Shown here: piece by piece, positions 29,440-41,384 of the stretch
Layout: each line of letters begins with the position of its first letter
How positions within the stretch are numbered: position 1 is the first letter of the stretch
Assembly (NCBI GenBank): GCA_037039925.1
Contig: JAXRKP010000990.1
Location: forward strand, 2,501-66,500
DNA from: Doris montereyensis
Taxonomy: Eukaryota > Mollusca > Gastropoda > Nudibranchia > Dorididae
DNA length: 64,000 nucleotides
Reading direction: 5' to 3'
Translations under genes and position numbers: made by a program
The notes under the pieces: model-generated
What the model saw: only the letters and a program-made list of their open reading frames with translations
Database searches by the model: none
Told to the model about the DNA's origin: nothing

Positions 29440-30420
29440 AAGATAATATACAACTTTATTGTCCAAAAATGGCACATTGTTTTGGTGTTACAATAACTTC
29501 AATACAATATGAAGTACATTGCACTTTTAGTATAAATGAATTATTCTTCACACACAAACAGTTTACGCACATTTCAGCATTACGAGATTAAATCATGTAT
29601 AACATAACTTACAAAAAGAATTAACATTTTTTCTAATACATATACATGTAAACGTAATCATTGCAATGAATAATATTCAAAAGAGTAGTGATGATAGTGA
29701 AACTGGTGATGGTAATGATAATCATTTTACAGATGATAGTAAGAATGATCTGTTATGTCTTTCTTTATGGCACAAGAAATAAATGGGTCTTTGAGAACGT
29801 TTGGACATTTTGATTTGGATGATTTCGATCTGTAACAATGGCTTCAATTTTCATTGAACAGTAAGATACATGTACATAGATTTCATCAAAGGGTGGGAAA
29901 GTGCATTGGGATATTTTACCTGCTTTTTTAATACATGTTATACTATTCAAACATATTTTATCTTGCAGTTTCACATTTGCACCCCAGCCCATAATGCAGA
30001 AGGCAATTACACTTTTGATCATTGCACAATAAAACAGATATATAACAAAGTATTGTCGATGTCAAAAGCTTTCAACTTACGTAGGAACAACATTCTCTTG
30101 TAAATTTTCTTATAAACATTTGAAGCATGATTTTGCCAGCTAAGATTGTTGTAAATCGTTACAAATATGTATTTATAATTTGAAATTTGTTCAACTGCTT
30201 CATTTTTTATAAAGACTGGTTGCAGAGGGGATTTCTTTAGACTAAAGTCAATGACCATTTCTTTAGGGGTGTTTTGAACATTTAAAAATAGACAATATTC
30301 TTCACACCAGTTACTAAACCATTTAATTTTATTTCTGTAATTTTCTTTATCATTTTATAAGAAAATCTATATTAGTCCTTTTGGGAAATTTATTTCAGTC
30401 ACAATTTCTTAACATTTCAC
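29440..30420 (-). mobile_element. 5'-truncated LINE upstream of MON1 (jockey/CR1/L2-like)
   Basis: Minus-strand frames read NKIKWFSNWCEEYCLFLNV, EMVIDFSLKKSPLQP, YKYIFVTIYNNLSWQNH, KRMLFLRKLKAFDI, then after stops and shifts FCIMGWGANVKLQDK and KAGKISQC. These are the post-catalytic part of a non-LTR reverse transcriptase. The element ends with AATAAAG and ATCTTATCTTATG. The insertion stops about 190 bp upstream of the MON1 start codon. Confidence 0.8.
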
Positions 30421-30482
30421 AAACAAATGATCATTTCTTAAATAATACATCACGATACAAAACACATATATGATTACACACG

Positions 30483-30483
30483 T

Positions 30484-30512
<29 letters not shown>
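30483..30512. repeat. (AC)n microsatellite
   Basis: About 14 AC units. Confidence 0.9.
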
Positions 30513-30514
<2 letters not shown>

Positions 30515-30581
30515 TAGCAGTAGACAATGACAATAGACAGCCACAGATAAATAATTGACAATGTTCAAGGAACAATTTGAT

Positions 30582-30605
30582 AATAATAATAATAATAATA
30601 ATAAC

Positions 30606-30664
<59 letters not shown>

Positions 30665-31520
30665 CAATGATAATGATAATAATAATAGGAGAAGGATGAG
30701 GAGGAGAAGGAGGAGGAGGGGGAGGAGGAGGAGGAAGGGGGTGTGGAGGAGGTGGGGAGAAGAAGAAGAAGAAGAAGAAGAAGAAGAAGAAGAAGAAGAA
30801 GAAGAAGGAGAAGAAGAAGAAGAAGAAGAAGAAGGAGAAGAGGAGGAGGAGGAGGAGGAGGAGGATGAGGATGAGGAGCAGGAGGAGCAGGAACAGGAGA
30901 ATGAGGGGAAGGAAGAGGAGGAGCAGGAGGAGGAGGAGCAGGAGGAGGAGGAGGTGGAGGAGGAGGAGAACAAGAACAAGAAGAAAAGAAGCACAAAAAA
31001 AAACAAGAGCAAGGAGGAGGAGGAGGAGGAGGAGGAGGAGGAGGAGGAAACAAGAGCAAGGGGGAGGAGGAAGAAGAAGAAGAAGAAGAAGAAGAAGAAG
31101 AAGAAGAAGAAGAAGAAGAAGGAGAAGAAGAAGAAGAAGAAGAAGAAGAAGAAAGAAGAAGAAGAAGAAGAAGAAGAAGAAGAAGAAAGAAGAAGAAGAA
31201 GAAGAAGAAGAAGAAGAAGAAGAAGAAGAAGAAGAAGAAGAAGAAGAAGAAGAAGAAGAAGAAGAAGAAGAAGAAGAAGAAGAAGAAGAAGAAGAAGAAG
31301 AAGAAGAAGAAGAAGAACAAGAAGAAGAAGAAGAAGAACAAGAAGAAGAAGAAGAAGAAGAAGAAGAAGAAGAAGAAGAAGAAGAAAAGAAGAAGAAGAA
31401 GAAGAAGAAGAAGAAGAAGAAGAAAAGAAGAAGAAGAAGAAGAAGAAGAAGAAGAAGAAGAAGAAGAAGAAGAAGAAGAATAACAAGAAGAAGAAGAACA
31501 AGAAGAAGAAGACGAAGAGG
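30582..31520. repeat. Compound (AAT)n-(AGG)n-(AAG)n array, about 840 bp polypurine
   Basis: AAT repeats to about 30690, then AGG-rich, then AAG-rich DNA to 31520. From 30685 onward the plus strand is almost free of pyrimidines. The long Glu/Lys/Arg- or Ser/Leu/Phe-rich frames are repeat artefacts, not genes. Confidence 0.97.
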
Positions 31521-31917
31521 GGGAATTAGTTCTAATTTCTATATCGTTGAATTAAATTTTCTGTTCTCCTCACATTGGTTCCCATTTTGCCCCAATACCC
31601 CTCTCTTGTTTCTCCTTGACATCCCTTTCCCTTGCATCTTTCCTGTAGTCTGCATTCATTTATAACTAGGCCTTGCAGCTATCTTACATCGCTAGTTAGT
31701 CTTAACTTAGTGTGTGTTGTCTCCTCGTTTATCCTCTGACAAAGCGTCGCACTTGAAACGGTACATGTGTCCGGTTGTTTTCCTTACTGTACTTTAAACC
31801 TCTTTACATCATGTCATATCTCTGTGCAAAATGTCTATTTGCATACAATGTACTAACTAGTTGTGTCATAAGCCTTAACCTTTTAATACACGGCGCCGAT
31901 AAGTACCTCGGAAATAT

Positions 31918-32250
31918 AAAGATGGATATATAGCCCGTATCCCCGCACAAGTGCAGGCTCACCGATTTTAATCGTTTATCCCCAAGGAATCTATTTCATT
32001 CAAAGTCCTCAACTGCCTGGGGATCTTACAGTACAACAGCCTGTTCTGCACTTCGTACTAAGACTCTGAGAAGCTATCTATAGCTGGCTACTCATTCACA
32101 CTTGAGTCAAGTAAGAAAATCAGAGTGGCATAATGTTCCTTAGAGTACTACGTTGAGAAAAAATACCCGGGTCAATCACGGGGTTTGAACCAGCGCAGTC
32201 GTGATTATAAACTCACAACACCACGGTTTCGCTACAATGCCTCTGATAGT
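31918..32250 (-). mobile_element. SINE, family B, full length
   Basis: Minus-strand match to 16.8 and 48.1 kb: head with GTAGCGAAACCGTGG, B-box region GGTTCAAACCC, CACACTTGAGTCAAG (plus strand), AACAGCCTGTT, and ATCGGTGAGCCTGCACTTG tail. Confidence 0.78.
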
Positions 32251-32816
32251 CGCACTTTACTGCATCCATGTTAAAGGCAGGTAAAGTCTTGAAAAATATA
32301 CGAAATGGCATGTGAGTTGAAAGAACAGGACTAGAAACCTATTCCTACACAATAGAGTAGCTTAAATGTTACAGCAGTCTCCGGGTAAGTGCACCGTCAT
32401 CAAGAGACAAGAAAAGGGTGCGCCTAGTTGACCCGTGCTTTTAAGTGGATTTGCTTATATATGGTGACGTAATTAGCGGCAATTGGGGATGATGAAGTAA
32501 AAATCTTCCTCCTCTGATTTGCCTGGTTGTTGCATTTCCATACAGGCTTAGAACTGCCTTTGGCGTACGCAACGTAAACTCCATGAGTATGAGTGTCCGT
32601 GTGTCCGTGTGTATGTGGTAGCTATTTGGCACGGAAAATGACCACAACCGTGCACCAGGCCGGAGTCTAATTAATAATTAACCTGGAAAAGCAGCATAAA
32701 AAACAAATGTATGAAAACTGCTGGAACTTGATAATCTAAATTTGTCTGCGGTGGGAAGATCTAATGTTTACTCATGGATTACGAATCGTAATGACAATGA
32801 CAAGCCCTGAAACAGC

Positions 32817-32824
32817 AAGTAGTG

Positions 32825-32884
<60 letters not shown>

Positions 32885-32966
32885 ATAGTAGTAATAGTAG
32901 TAGAAGCAGCAGCAGCAGCTGTAGTAGTAGTAGTAGAAGTAGTAGTAGAAGTAGTAGTAGTAGTAA

Positions 32967-33005
<39 letters not shown>

Positions 33006-33086
33006 GAGTAGTAGTAGGAGTAATAGTAGTAGTATTAGTAGTGGTGGTGGTAGTAGTTGTAATATAAGTAGTAATAGTAGTAGTAT

Positions 33087-33155
<69 letters not shown>

Positions 33156-33173
33156 CAGCAGTAGTAGTAGAAT

Positions 33174-33265
<92 letters not shown>

Positions 33266-33314
33266 ATAACAGTAGTAGTAGTTAGCAGCAGCAGCAGCAG
33301 CAGCAGCATGTAGC

Positions 33315-33371
<57 letters not shown>

Positions 33372-33385
33372 GGTGGTGGTGGTGG
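32817..33385. repeat. (AGT)n/(AGC)n/(GGT)n compound microsatellite
   Basis: Long AGT array with AGC blocks (notably 33284-33307) and a GGT block at 33360-33384. Ser-, Val- or Thr-only open frames here are artefacts. Confidence 0.97.
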
Positions 33386-33598
33386 GAGTGTAGTTAGCTC
33401 AGTTGGTAGCACACACTTTCTTTTCATGGCGATGCGTTTGGTGCTGATGCAGAGATCACAGGTTCGATCCCCATTTTGGCCAGTATTTATTTAGTCTATT
33501 CACAAGTCACATATTCCTTGTATTTGTCTCGTCTTTGTTCCTATGGGGCTTTCATATTATTATCATATGTCATTACCTTCACTTCAGACAAATATAAT
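33386..33598 (+). mobile_element. tRNA-headed SINE, family C
   Basis: TTAGCTCAGTTGGTAGCACA and AGGTTCGATCCCC form good A and B boxes of a tRNA-like head. The body CCTTGTATTTGTCTCGTCTT, TTCCTATGGGGCTTTCATAT and ATGTCATTACCTTC matches 62.8 kb. It sits exactly between two AGT arrays; this tRNA-like part is not a functional tRNA gene. Confidence 0.8.
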
Positions 33599-33603
33599 AG
33601 TGC

Positions 33604-33678
<75 letters not shown>

Positions 33679-33682
33679 CAGC

Positions 33683-33713
<31 letters not shown>

Positions 33714-33761
33714 ATTGTTGTAGTGGTGGTGATGGTTGTTGTAGTAGTAGTTGTAGCAGTT

Positions 33762-33810
<49 letters not shown>

Positions 33811-33987
33811 CAGCAGCAGCAGCAGCAGGAGTACGAGTAGAAGTAGCAGTAGCAGCAGTTGCAGCAGCAGGAGTAGCAGTAGCAGGAGCAGGGACAGGAG
33901 GAGAAGGAGGAGAAGTAGGAGAAATAGTAGGAGTAGGGAGTAGTAGAGTAGTAGTAGTCGTAGTCGTCGTAGTCTTCGTCGTCATAA

Positions 33988-34044
<57 letters not shown>

Positions 34045-34058
34045 TGGTAGTGGTAGTG

Positions 34059-34109
<51 letters not shown>

Positions 34110-34190
34110 ATAGTAGTAGTAGCAGTAGTAGTAGTAGTAGTAGTACATGTAGTAGTAGTGGTGGTGGTTTTACTATTAAATATAATAGTA
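33599..34190. repeat. (AGT)n compound microsatellite
   Basis: Starts at the 3' end of the family C SINE. AGT with AGC, AGG and GTC patches (33820-33980). Confidence 0.97.
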
Positions 34191-35489
34191 ATGCTAGTAG
34201 TATACAAACACACCACACTGTGGCGCTTTGTAAAATACATGTCATAAAATGGCCTGTTGGAAACTCCAGACAACGCTGATCAGTCACAAGTGTGGCATGG
34301 TGATGAAACAGAACAGGGAACGGGATAATTAATATTATAGAGAGGTCATTCTGCTGAACCGTTCTTAGTTGCTCGTTACGAGGATAGGGCGACAACGTTC
34401 ATGCAGAAAGACTCCTACTTCTACTCAGTGATAGCCACTCTTGAGCTGGTCTTCTTGAGCTGGTCTTCATGTTTTTCTTTGACATGCCAATAGGTGTGGA
34501 AGAAGGACACGCCCGATATGTTCATCGCCTTCCTAAATGACATCGATACCGTTTTCATCAACTAACACTAACAACATAGAACAAACTGTAACCACCAATG
34601 CACTAAAGGTCCTTTGCAGGACCAAAAAAGTTTTAATTTTAATGCAGCCAATGATGATAGGCCCAAGCCTGTATGAACGCAAAGGAAGAATGTTTAGTAT
34701 AATAATAGTATTGTGGATTGAAGCAAACAAGTCGACCGTCAAGTAGAACAGAAGCATCGCAGTAAACCACCAAGAAGACTAACAGCAAACTTTCTATTCA
34801 CATGCATATTCTATTAACAAAATTTGCGTCAATTTCACTGCATGTATATATAGATAGATAGAAGTTGATGTCAATTTTTTTCCATTTTCAAAGTCTTTAT
34901 TTGTAGCAATCCTGCTTAAAGTTCTTAGACAAACATTTACAACAATGGCACATTGACACAAGAAGACATAATTTGTCATTTGGAGACATAAAAGATGCAT
35001 TAGATTGGCAATAAAATTTATTTAATTCATTTTCGATACCTTATAATAATAATAAATGGAAAACCATCAGATGACAGTCAAAAGAGAAGAAAAGCTTCCT
35101 CTATAATTGAAAAACAATTCATAAGCACAAAGAATTCCATATTGGTTGTTGATATTATTAACTATTACAATTCTCTGTAAATCAATATATAAATATCATA
35201 TTTACGTTATGAAAAACTTTACGGTCTTTGATATGAATGACAAGCATCAGGTACGATTCAGATCAAGTCAATACTGATACGGAGGTTACGCAGATAAGCG
35301 TGAACAAAAATATTCCAACTGTTAAATAATAGAACCTCTTTAAAATGGTGGATAAGGTGAATGAGTTTTCTACTCAAATAGTCAATGTGGTAGTACATAA
35401 AAGTCATGAATTAATGTACATTAACAGTCAAAGATAATTAAGCCTCTTGAGTAAAAGTAAATGATCTAGTATTCTTAAAAGTATGGTAA
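34191..35489. other. No gene seen
   Basis: AT-rich sequence; short open frames at 34.5-35.0 kb have no recognisable domain or splice support. Confidence 0.5.
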
Positions 35490-35790
35490 AAATTTAGAAG
35501 CATTTGAAATGTGGATATATAGAAGTAGACTAGAAGAAGAATATTTAAAATCCCTAGACAGCAAAAGTAACAAACATGGAAGTTCTAATGAAAATTTGAA
35601 AAGAAAAAGAACTTATAGAGAACATCAAGAAAAGGCAAATGAGATTTTTTGGCCATGTATGGAGACAAAATGGACTAGAAAAATTAACAACATCTAGATT
35701 TAGACTAAAAAATTAACAACATCTGGATTCATAGAATGGATAAGAATCGTGGCAGACAACGCACCACGTATGTAACAGGTAGAACAATCA
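35490..35790 (+). mobile_element. LINE C-terminal fragment
   Basis: Broken frames read KAFEMWIYRS, then MRFFGHVWRQNGLEKL and RGRQRTTYV-like residues. FFGHVxRxxGLExL is the familiar C-terminal signature of a LINE protein abundant in invertebrates. Frameshifts and stops throughout. Confidence 0.65.
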
Positions 35791-35998
35791 TTTATCTACA
35801 AGCTTATGGCAACAAAATTCCCATATGGTGTGTATAATTTTTTTTATAAATTATTTTGTAGGCCAGGGTAGGTAAAAACACTAGTAACAGTCAAATTTTG
35901 ACGTAAATTAACTTAAGATTGGCATTGAAAACCCCTGTGGTGGTGGCTAATCGCCAATGTGGCAACACAGTTCTTTTGCTTGGCTTTTGGGAACACAG

Positions 35999-36093
35999 CG
36001 AGTCGATCGGCCGAGTGCTTTGTGACATAAGAGGTGACGGCCAGCGTCACGCATAGCGTCGATCGGCCGAGTGCTTTGTGACATAAGAGGTGA
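35999..36093. repeat. 58-bp-period direct repeat with GATCGGCCGAG core
   Basis: GTCGATCGGCCGAGTGCTTT and its continuation GTGACATAAGAGGTGA occur at about 35999 and 36057, nearly identical. The core contains the palindrome CGATCGGCCGA-like sequence. Confidence 0.8.
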
Positions 36094-36748
36094 AGGCAAC
36101 ATCGCGCGTATGTTAACACGCACACAATTATAGGAATAGAGGAAAAAAACAAAAACTGGTCATTTTGACGACTGTTTTCACAGCAATGCAAATCTTAACC
36201 TAGTTTTACAATGCCAAAGACTGTTGAAAGAGTAAGGGGGCTGCTACAAGAAGGAAACCCGTCTGAAGCGTTTGCTTTGGGATATTTTCTTTTAATTTCT
36301 TTACTTGCATTTTTCTCGAAATGTATTTTTTTCACCCTACAATTTATTTCCTCCGTCATTTACCGACCGATTTGTATAATAGTTTACACACAGGTTTCTC
36401 TTGTCAATGTTAAGACGTCGGGTATCTTAGATATCTTTTTAACGTTTTGAGATTCATAAAAAAAATAACATCAAAAACATTTTTAAAATGCAATGTCCTT
36501 CTATGGATTGAATGGAAAAAACGATCTGCACAGGTTTTGAGTGATTTTATTCATAACTAAGAGAGGAGATAGATTTTGAAAATTGGGTCAAAATCCAAGA
36601 TGGCAGCCATTTCCTTGGCAAGCAAGGATGCTACAAACCTTTCAATGATATAGGATGACTATATTTTGACATAATACAAAGGAGCCACAGTGGAATGAAA
36701 GGCTTAAATATGACAATAAGTGACAACTCCACTAATAAAGATAGAACA

Positions 36749-36791
36749 AACACGCCACGTTTCGGGTATAACCCTTCGTCAGACGACAAAC
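36749..36791 (-). ncRNA. Hammerhead-ribozyme-like motif, copy A
   Basis: Minus strand: CTGACGA, stem AGGGTTATACCC, GAAA, then CGTGG. The core boxes are intact but the base at the expected cleavage site is G (CGTG instead of CGTC), so self-cleavage is unlikely. One extra A lies between the GA and stem II compared with the strict consensus. Confidence 0.55.
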
Positions 36792-36850
36792 GAGAAATAT
36801 TTAGATGCCTTTAGTGCTTAGATCTAGATCTAGATTCTAGATATTTCTCG

Positions 36851-36893
36851 TTTGTTGTCTGACAAAAGGTTATACCCAAACGTCACATGTTTG
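36851..36893 (+). ncRNA. Hammerhead-ribozyme-like motif, copy B
   Basis: CTGACAA, GGTTATACC stem, CAAA and CGTCAC. The cleavage triplet is present, but the essential G of CTGANGA is A and GAAA is changed, so it should be inactive. Confidence 0.5.
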
Positions 36894-37260
36894 TTCTATC
36901 TTTATTAGTGGAGTTGTCACTTATTGTCATATTTCATCTAATGTATATTTTGACAGTTACTCATATATATACTAAAATCAAAAACCCCAACTCAAAAGCA
37001 AAAAGAAATCACTTCAGACAAAACACGTCCAATATCTCCACCAACTCGAATTTTACCAGAAGCGCTGAAGACAGAATGGCATGAAGAGGGATGGTCTGCA
37101 ACATGCTGAATAGTGCAAGCCACAAATGATGATGATGATGATATTTAATTCAAGGAATTTTCCCCACACCATGAGACGAACTCAGAAATTTTATTTCTAT
37201 AAGGTGACTCGTTGTATTCTAATATAAGTATAAGGCCCTGCGGTAAAAAAAATTGATTAA

Positions 37261-37786
37261 CCCGTAACTTACTATTTTCGACTTGAGTCGAAACTTGATT
37301 ACTAACTCCGGCTTAAGTCGATTCACATTGTACCGAGTTTTAAGGAGCGTAAAGCAAAAAACTGCGTGACTATAGTTATTCGGGAGTAGCATCCCTTGAT
37401 TCTGTAATGGCTGACATCGCTCTGTGAATTTTTTCTTCTCAAACTACCACAGAATTAAATTTTCGGTCGCGACCGTACTTCATTGTGATTGAGAATGGAT
37501 TTTGATGATGAGATTGAAGTGCATAGACATGATGACGGCTCAGGGGATGAATATTTAACTGAAAGTGATGATTTTAACAGTTCAACAGAGAGTGTTGAGT
37601 CAGACGATGATAGAGCTAGATCTAGCAATGAGTATGAGGCAGTAGTTGAAAATTTCATGATGATATTCCAAGCGGTTACTGAGTTATAATTTTTTTAATG
37701 GAATGTACCAAATTTTTACCCTTTTTTGAAAAAAACCCTTAGCAATGGGAATTATCTAGGGCTCAAAGAGGCTAGCAAGTTAAGGG
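37261..37786 (+). mobile_element. piggyBac-type element remnant
   Basis: Left end CCCGTAACTTACTA and right end, reversed, CCCTTAACTTGCTA match in 12 of 14 positions. Both ends are flanked by TTAA (37257-37260, 37787-37790), the piggyBac target. It carries a short acidic N-terminal-like ORF and no DDD transposase, so it is a deletion derivative. Confidence 0.8.
37495..37689 (+). pseudogene. Acidic N-terminal remnant of a piggyBac-like transposase
   Basis: Begins MDFDDEIEVHRHDDG and stays acidic and Ser-rich (DDFNSSTESVESDDD) for 64 codons before a stop. Such acidic leaders open many piggyBac transposases. No catalytic part follows. Function is inferred mainly from its position between the inverted ends. 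Confidence 0.5.
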
Positions 37787-38217
37787 TTAAGGGGGCAAGA
37801 TTGGCAATTATTGATGTAGATGGTAAATAGTAAAGGGGGAAAGATCACAACCTTGAGAAGCCCCAGTATTTGTAAAATTTATTTTTGACATTTTTCATGC
37901 ACGTTTACATACTGCATTCTTCCGGTTAGAAATTCTAGCATCCAAAAACTAATGAACGAATTGACATTTAGATCTGATACTTTTTTAATTAACAAGCGTT
38001 GCTGGATGATACTAAATGCAGATGAGAAGTCCACAAATAAAATCCTACAGTAACTTCTCAGATTATTGAGATGTTTATATATATTGTTTAGGAACACTAA
38101 GATAGCATCTTCCGACACATCGCTTTAATTGGTAGGCAAATTTATAGGATTCAAAAGAGGGTTTTATCTCAACATTAATTTTGGACAATACTAGCCTTTT
38201 AAAACATTTCATAATGA

Positions 38218-38452
38218 TACAGTACACAAGCCTGTTAGGCTTTTCGTACTAACACTCAAGACAAGACCTTTCTCTACCTATAGCTGGCTACTCATTCATA
38301 CTGGAGTCAAGTGAGGAAATTAGAGTGAAGTACCTTTCCTAAGAGTACAACGTTGTTAAAAAACCCACCAGTGCCAGCCGTGGGGGCTCGAACCAGTGTC
38401 ACTGTCATTGTGATTACCAGCTTACACCACTATGGTTCAGTTACAACACCTC
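38218..38452 (-). mobile_element. SINE, family B, 3'-truncated
   Basis: Minus-strand head and middle of family B (B-box region GGTTCGAGCCCCC, ACTCCAGTATGAATGAGTAG, AGCCTAACAGGCTTG). It abuts the LINE fragment at 38217 and lacks the tail. Confidence 0.72.
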
Positions 38453-39830
38453 ATCTATACATGTATCATCAATATGATACTTCCACCCTGACTTTTCTTC
38501 ATTGATAACAATCAGGCTTAAAGAGTAAGTCAAAACCTTTTCTCTCTGTCCCCAAACATCTCAAGGGCTATCTCAGAAGTACATGTGCGTGTGTGCGGGA
38601 GCATATGCCTCTGTGTATGCACAAGAATTATTATTTGGCAAAATAAAGAGGAACATGATGAGGACTTTAAAAAAATAGAAAAACAGCAAATTTTTTGATA
38701 ATCTGTGAATTGCATATCTGTGCCTAAGACTAATGAACTTCACTCTCTAATAATTAACACATAGGCTATCCTATTCATTTGGCAAGTCTAGATAACTACA
38801 CTTGCAGATGCAAAGAGCTTTCAGTACTTTCACATTAACATTTCGAGATTCACATCATTCTTTTTTATAAAGCTTTAAAATTGAACAAAAAAAAAGAAAA
38901 GAAAAGAAAAAGAAAAGCACTCATAGAGCGCAGAATTCCACTGTTCTACCAAGGCCACTCATTACCCCCATATATCATGGGGGTTTTCAATAAATACGTT
39001 AACAGCATATTAATGGCAAATATTTACCTAACAAAACGTTCAGTAATGTCAAATTTAAAACTTAACAACATTGTATAGTCATCGGAAAACAAGACTGTGA
39101 ATAAATAAAATCTCATTCCTGATGAAATTGATGTTCACACTGCTGATGATGGTGATGGCAATGATGAAAGAAAATTGCAGTTATTTGTGACAACTTGTTA
39201 AAAAGTATCAAAAATAATAAATCAGCTTTTGATTCATTGTGTATATATTTTATCTCATGTTTTAAAGATGAAACCGATTATCATAACAATAACATGATCA
39301 ATGTGGGGGAGGCTACAGTCCTGCGATAATCAATTCCTGTTATAAGTGGTTTGCAAGGCGCACGATAAGCCTAGCTGATGACTCGCTCATCATACAATAT
39401 AAGCCACTGGTAGGCCAGCCATCATAATGCATTAGATAAAAACTCTCTTTTCCTCTCTTTTAGGCCTATTGTGCACTTCAAACACCTGCATTGGGTCTCG
39501 ATGAAGCCAGTATTGATAAAATAGTAAGAATTATTAGGCATAATAATGCTTATCATTGACTTTTTAAAATAAGATTATAATCATTTCATTTTTTTTAACA
39601 ACTTTTAGTGTACACTATTCAATAAATGTGTGCTCATTCAAATAAAAGATATCATATCATTAATATCATCTCAGTAAAAGAGGCAAAAACGAGGTTGCTA
39701 GCAACAGATCGTAAGGAGATTCATTACTAAATACAATAGTACATGTATTGTATGCATGGGACTATCATGACAAAGCTGATTCTGTTACTATAATATTGCA
39801 CAATCTAGTAAGGGAAAGGTATGCCATACT
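38453..39830. other. No gene seen
   Basis: AT-rich DNA without recognisable coding or element structure. A short (AAT)n follows at 39833-39853. Confidence 0.5.
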
Positions 39831-40014
39831 TCATAATAATAATAATAATAATATTATATATCAATCTTGTGGATGCAATTCATTCCTGGACGTTCAGGGC
39901 TCTTCTTACAAGACCCAAAATGAAGGTGTGGGAGACAAGGATTTATTTATACACAAGACAAAACATCAGACCAAACAACAGCAACACCGACCAACACACA
40001 ATAAGCAAAGATAC

Positions 40015-40078
40015 AAAGAAACAAAGACACGGTCAAGAAACAAAGACACGGTCAAGAAACAAAGACACGGTCAGACAC
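40015..40078. repeat. 20-bp minisatellite, three copies
   Basis: AAACAAAGACACGGTCAAGA repeated three times in tandem. Confidence 0.85.
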
Positions 40079-40767
40079 AAAACAAAACATCCATGTGAGA
40101 AACCCGTCAAATCCATGGAAGAAGTGGGAGTAAACATGGGTGAAGGGCCAAGTTTATAAATCACAATGCAAATAAGCAAGACACACAGCTGTTCTCTCAG
40201 TCTGAATGGCCACAGTAGTGAATGAGTGATGTCATCTCCACCTTTAAATCACACCCAGAAATTCATGTGTACCTGAATCAGTATGTGTTTGCAGCACATG
40301 CGCTCTTTCTATGTTTCTTAGTACAAATGGAGGGCCCAGTTGGTCCTCAGAAAAGATAGCTGGCTTGCACGTTCAGGGTTTGAGGCTCAAATCAAAGCAT
40401 GTATTGGTATCTTAATTTGACTTGTCTGGTCTGGTTGAAAGTATGCTGTCTAGACTCAGTCACAGAGTAAGGCTAAATCTTGCGCATAATCCATAACAAA
40501 ATGCACCAAATACTCAGATATCCCTGGACTGCAGGCTGCACACAATAATGATCTTTAAAAATATAATAACATACATATACTGTATCGGCAAATTTAAAAG
40601 CATCTAAAGATCGACATTAATGTAGATGCAGTTAAAACAGAATACAAAAGGAAATGTGGGAATGTCAGTCAAAAATGACATGCTCATAAGAAATGTCTTC
40701 AAAAGTTTACCCAAACAAGTAACAACTTACACTATGTAGCCAATACATGTGTAGATGATAGTATTAG
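40079..40767. other. No gene seen
   Basis: No supported coding sequence or recognisable repeat. Confidence 0.45.
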
Positions 40768-41036
<269 letters not shown>

Positions 41037-41384
41037 GATTGTAGTATCATGATATGGCAACAAGTTAAGGATTCCCAAACCAAGCTGGAAAGAAATCAGA
41101 CTGGAAACACATGCTACAAAAGAGTTCTCACAACATGACCCTGTGTGTCATAAAAAGCAACTAAATGGCCCTTTCAGGTTGATACTTCTGAAGAGAGTCA
41201 CCTGGCCCTCCAGGTTGGGGGTTGAGCATAAGTTAACTTTTAACTACCTGACCTTGTAAAAACCATATTGGTTACAGAAACACAAACAGACACAAATCTT
41301 TCAAATTCTTGGGAGATGCAGGAGTTTCTATCAGAGATTGAAATGGGACAAAAGAACCCCTCTGACCAGACTCCTCCATCAAAC

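Larger units (their letters stand above)
36672..36943. mobile_element. Head-to-head pair of hammerhead-bearing element arms
   Basis: Two inverted arms (36672-36810 and about 36825-36943) meet at a TCTAGATCTAGATTCTAGA centre. The same right arm occurs alone at 43.3 and 63.7 kb. Direct 12-bp copies of TATATTTTGACA flank the unit (36660-36671, 36944-36955), consistent with a target-site duplication. Inverted terminal arms and hammerhead motifs are features of Penelope-like elements; no coding region remains. Confidence 0.7.
37140..38217 (-). mobile_element. LINE reverse transcriptase fragment split by a piggyBac remnant
   Basis: From 38217 the minus strand reads MKCFKRLVLSKINVEIKPSF, YKFAYQLKR, SEDAILVFLNNIYKHL, YCRILFVDFSSAFSIIQQRL (the FxDFxxAF catalytic motif), then NFTNTGASQGCDLSP. 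After a 530-bp interruption, reading resumes at 37256 with GLILILEYNESPYRNKISEF and VSWCGENSL. These are consecutive pieces of one non-LTR RT of the same general type as 29.4-30.4 kb. Many stops. Confidence 0.8.

Noticed and set aside
30431..31665. Frames of hundreds of residues rich in Leu/Ser/Phe, Glu or Arg/Lys
   Set aside because: Translations of the AAT/AGG/AAG microsatellite in every frame; not genes.
33386..33470. Possible functional tRNA gene with good A and B boxes
   Set aside because: The sequence cannot close a proper acceptor stem and continues into a body shared with the copy at 62.8 kb, so it is a SINE head.
32764..34395. Ser-, Thr- and Val-only open frames
   Set aside because: Products of AGT arrays in all frames.
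39376..39400. CTGATGA sequence as a fifth hammerhead
   Set aside because: No stem II or GAAA box follows.
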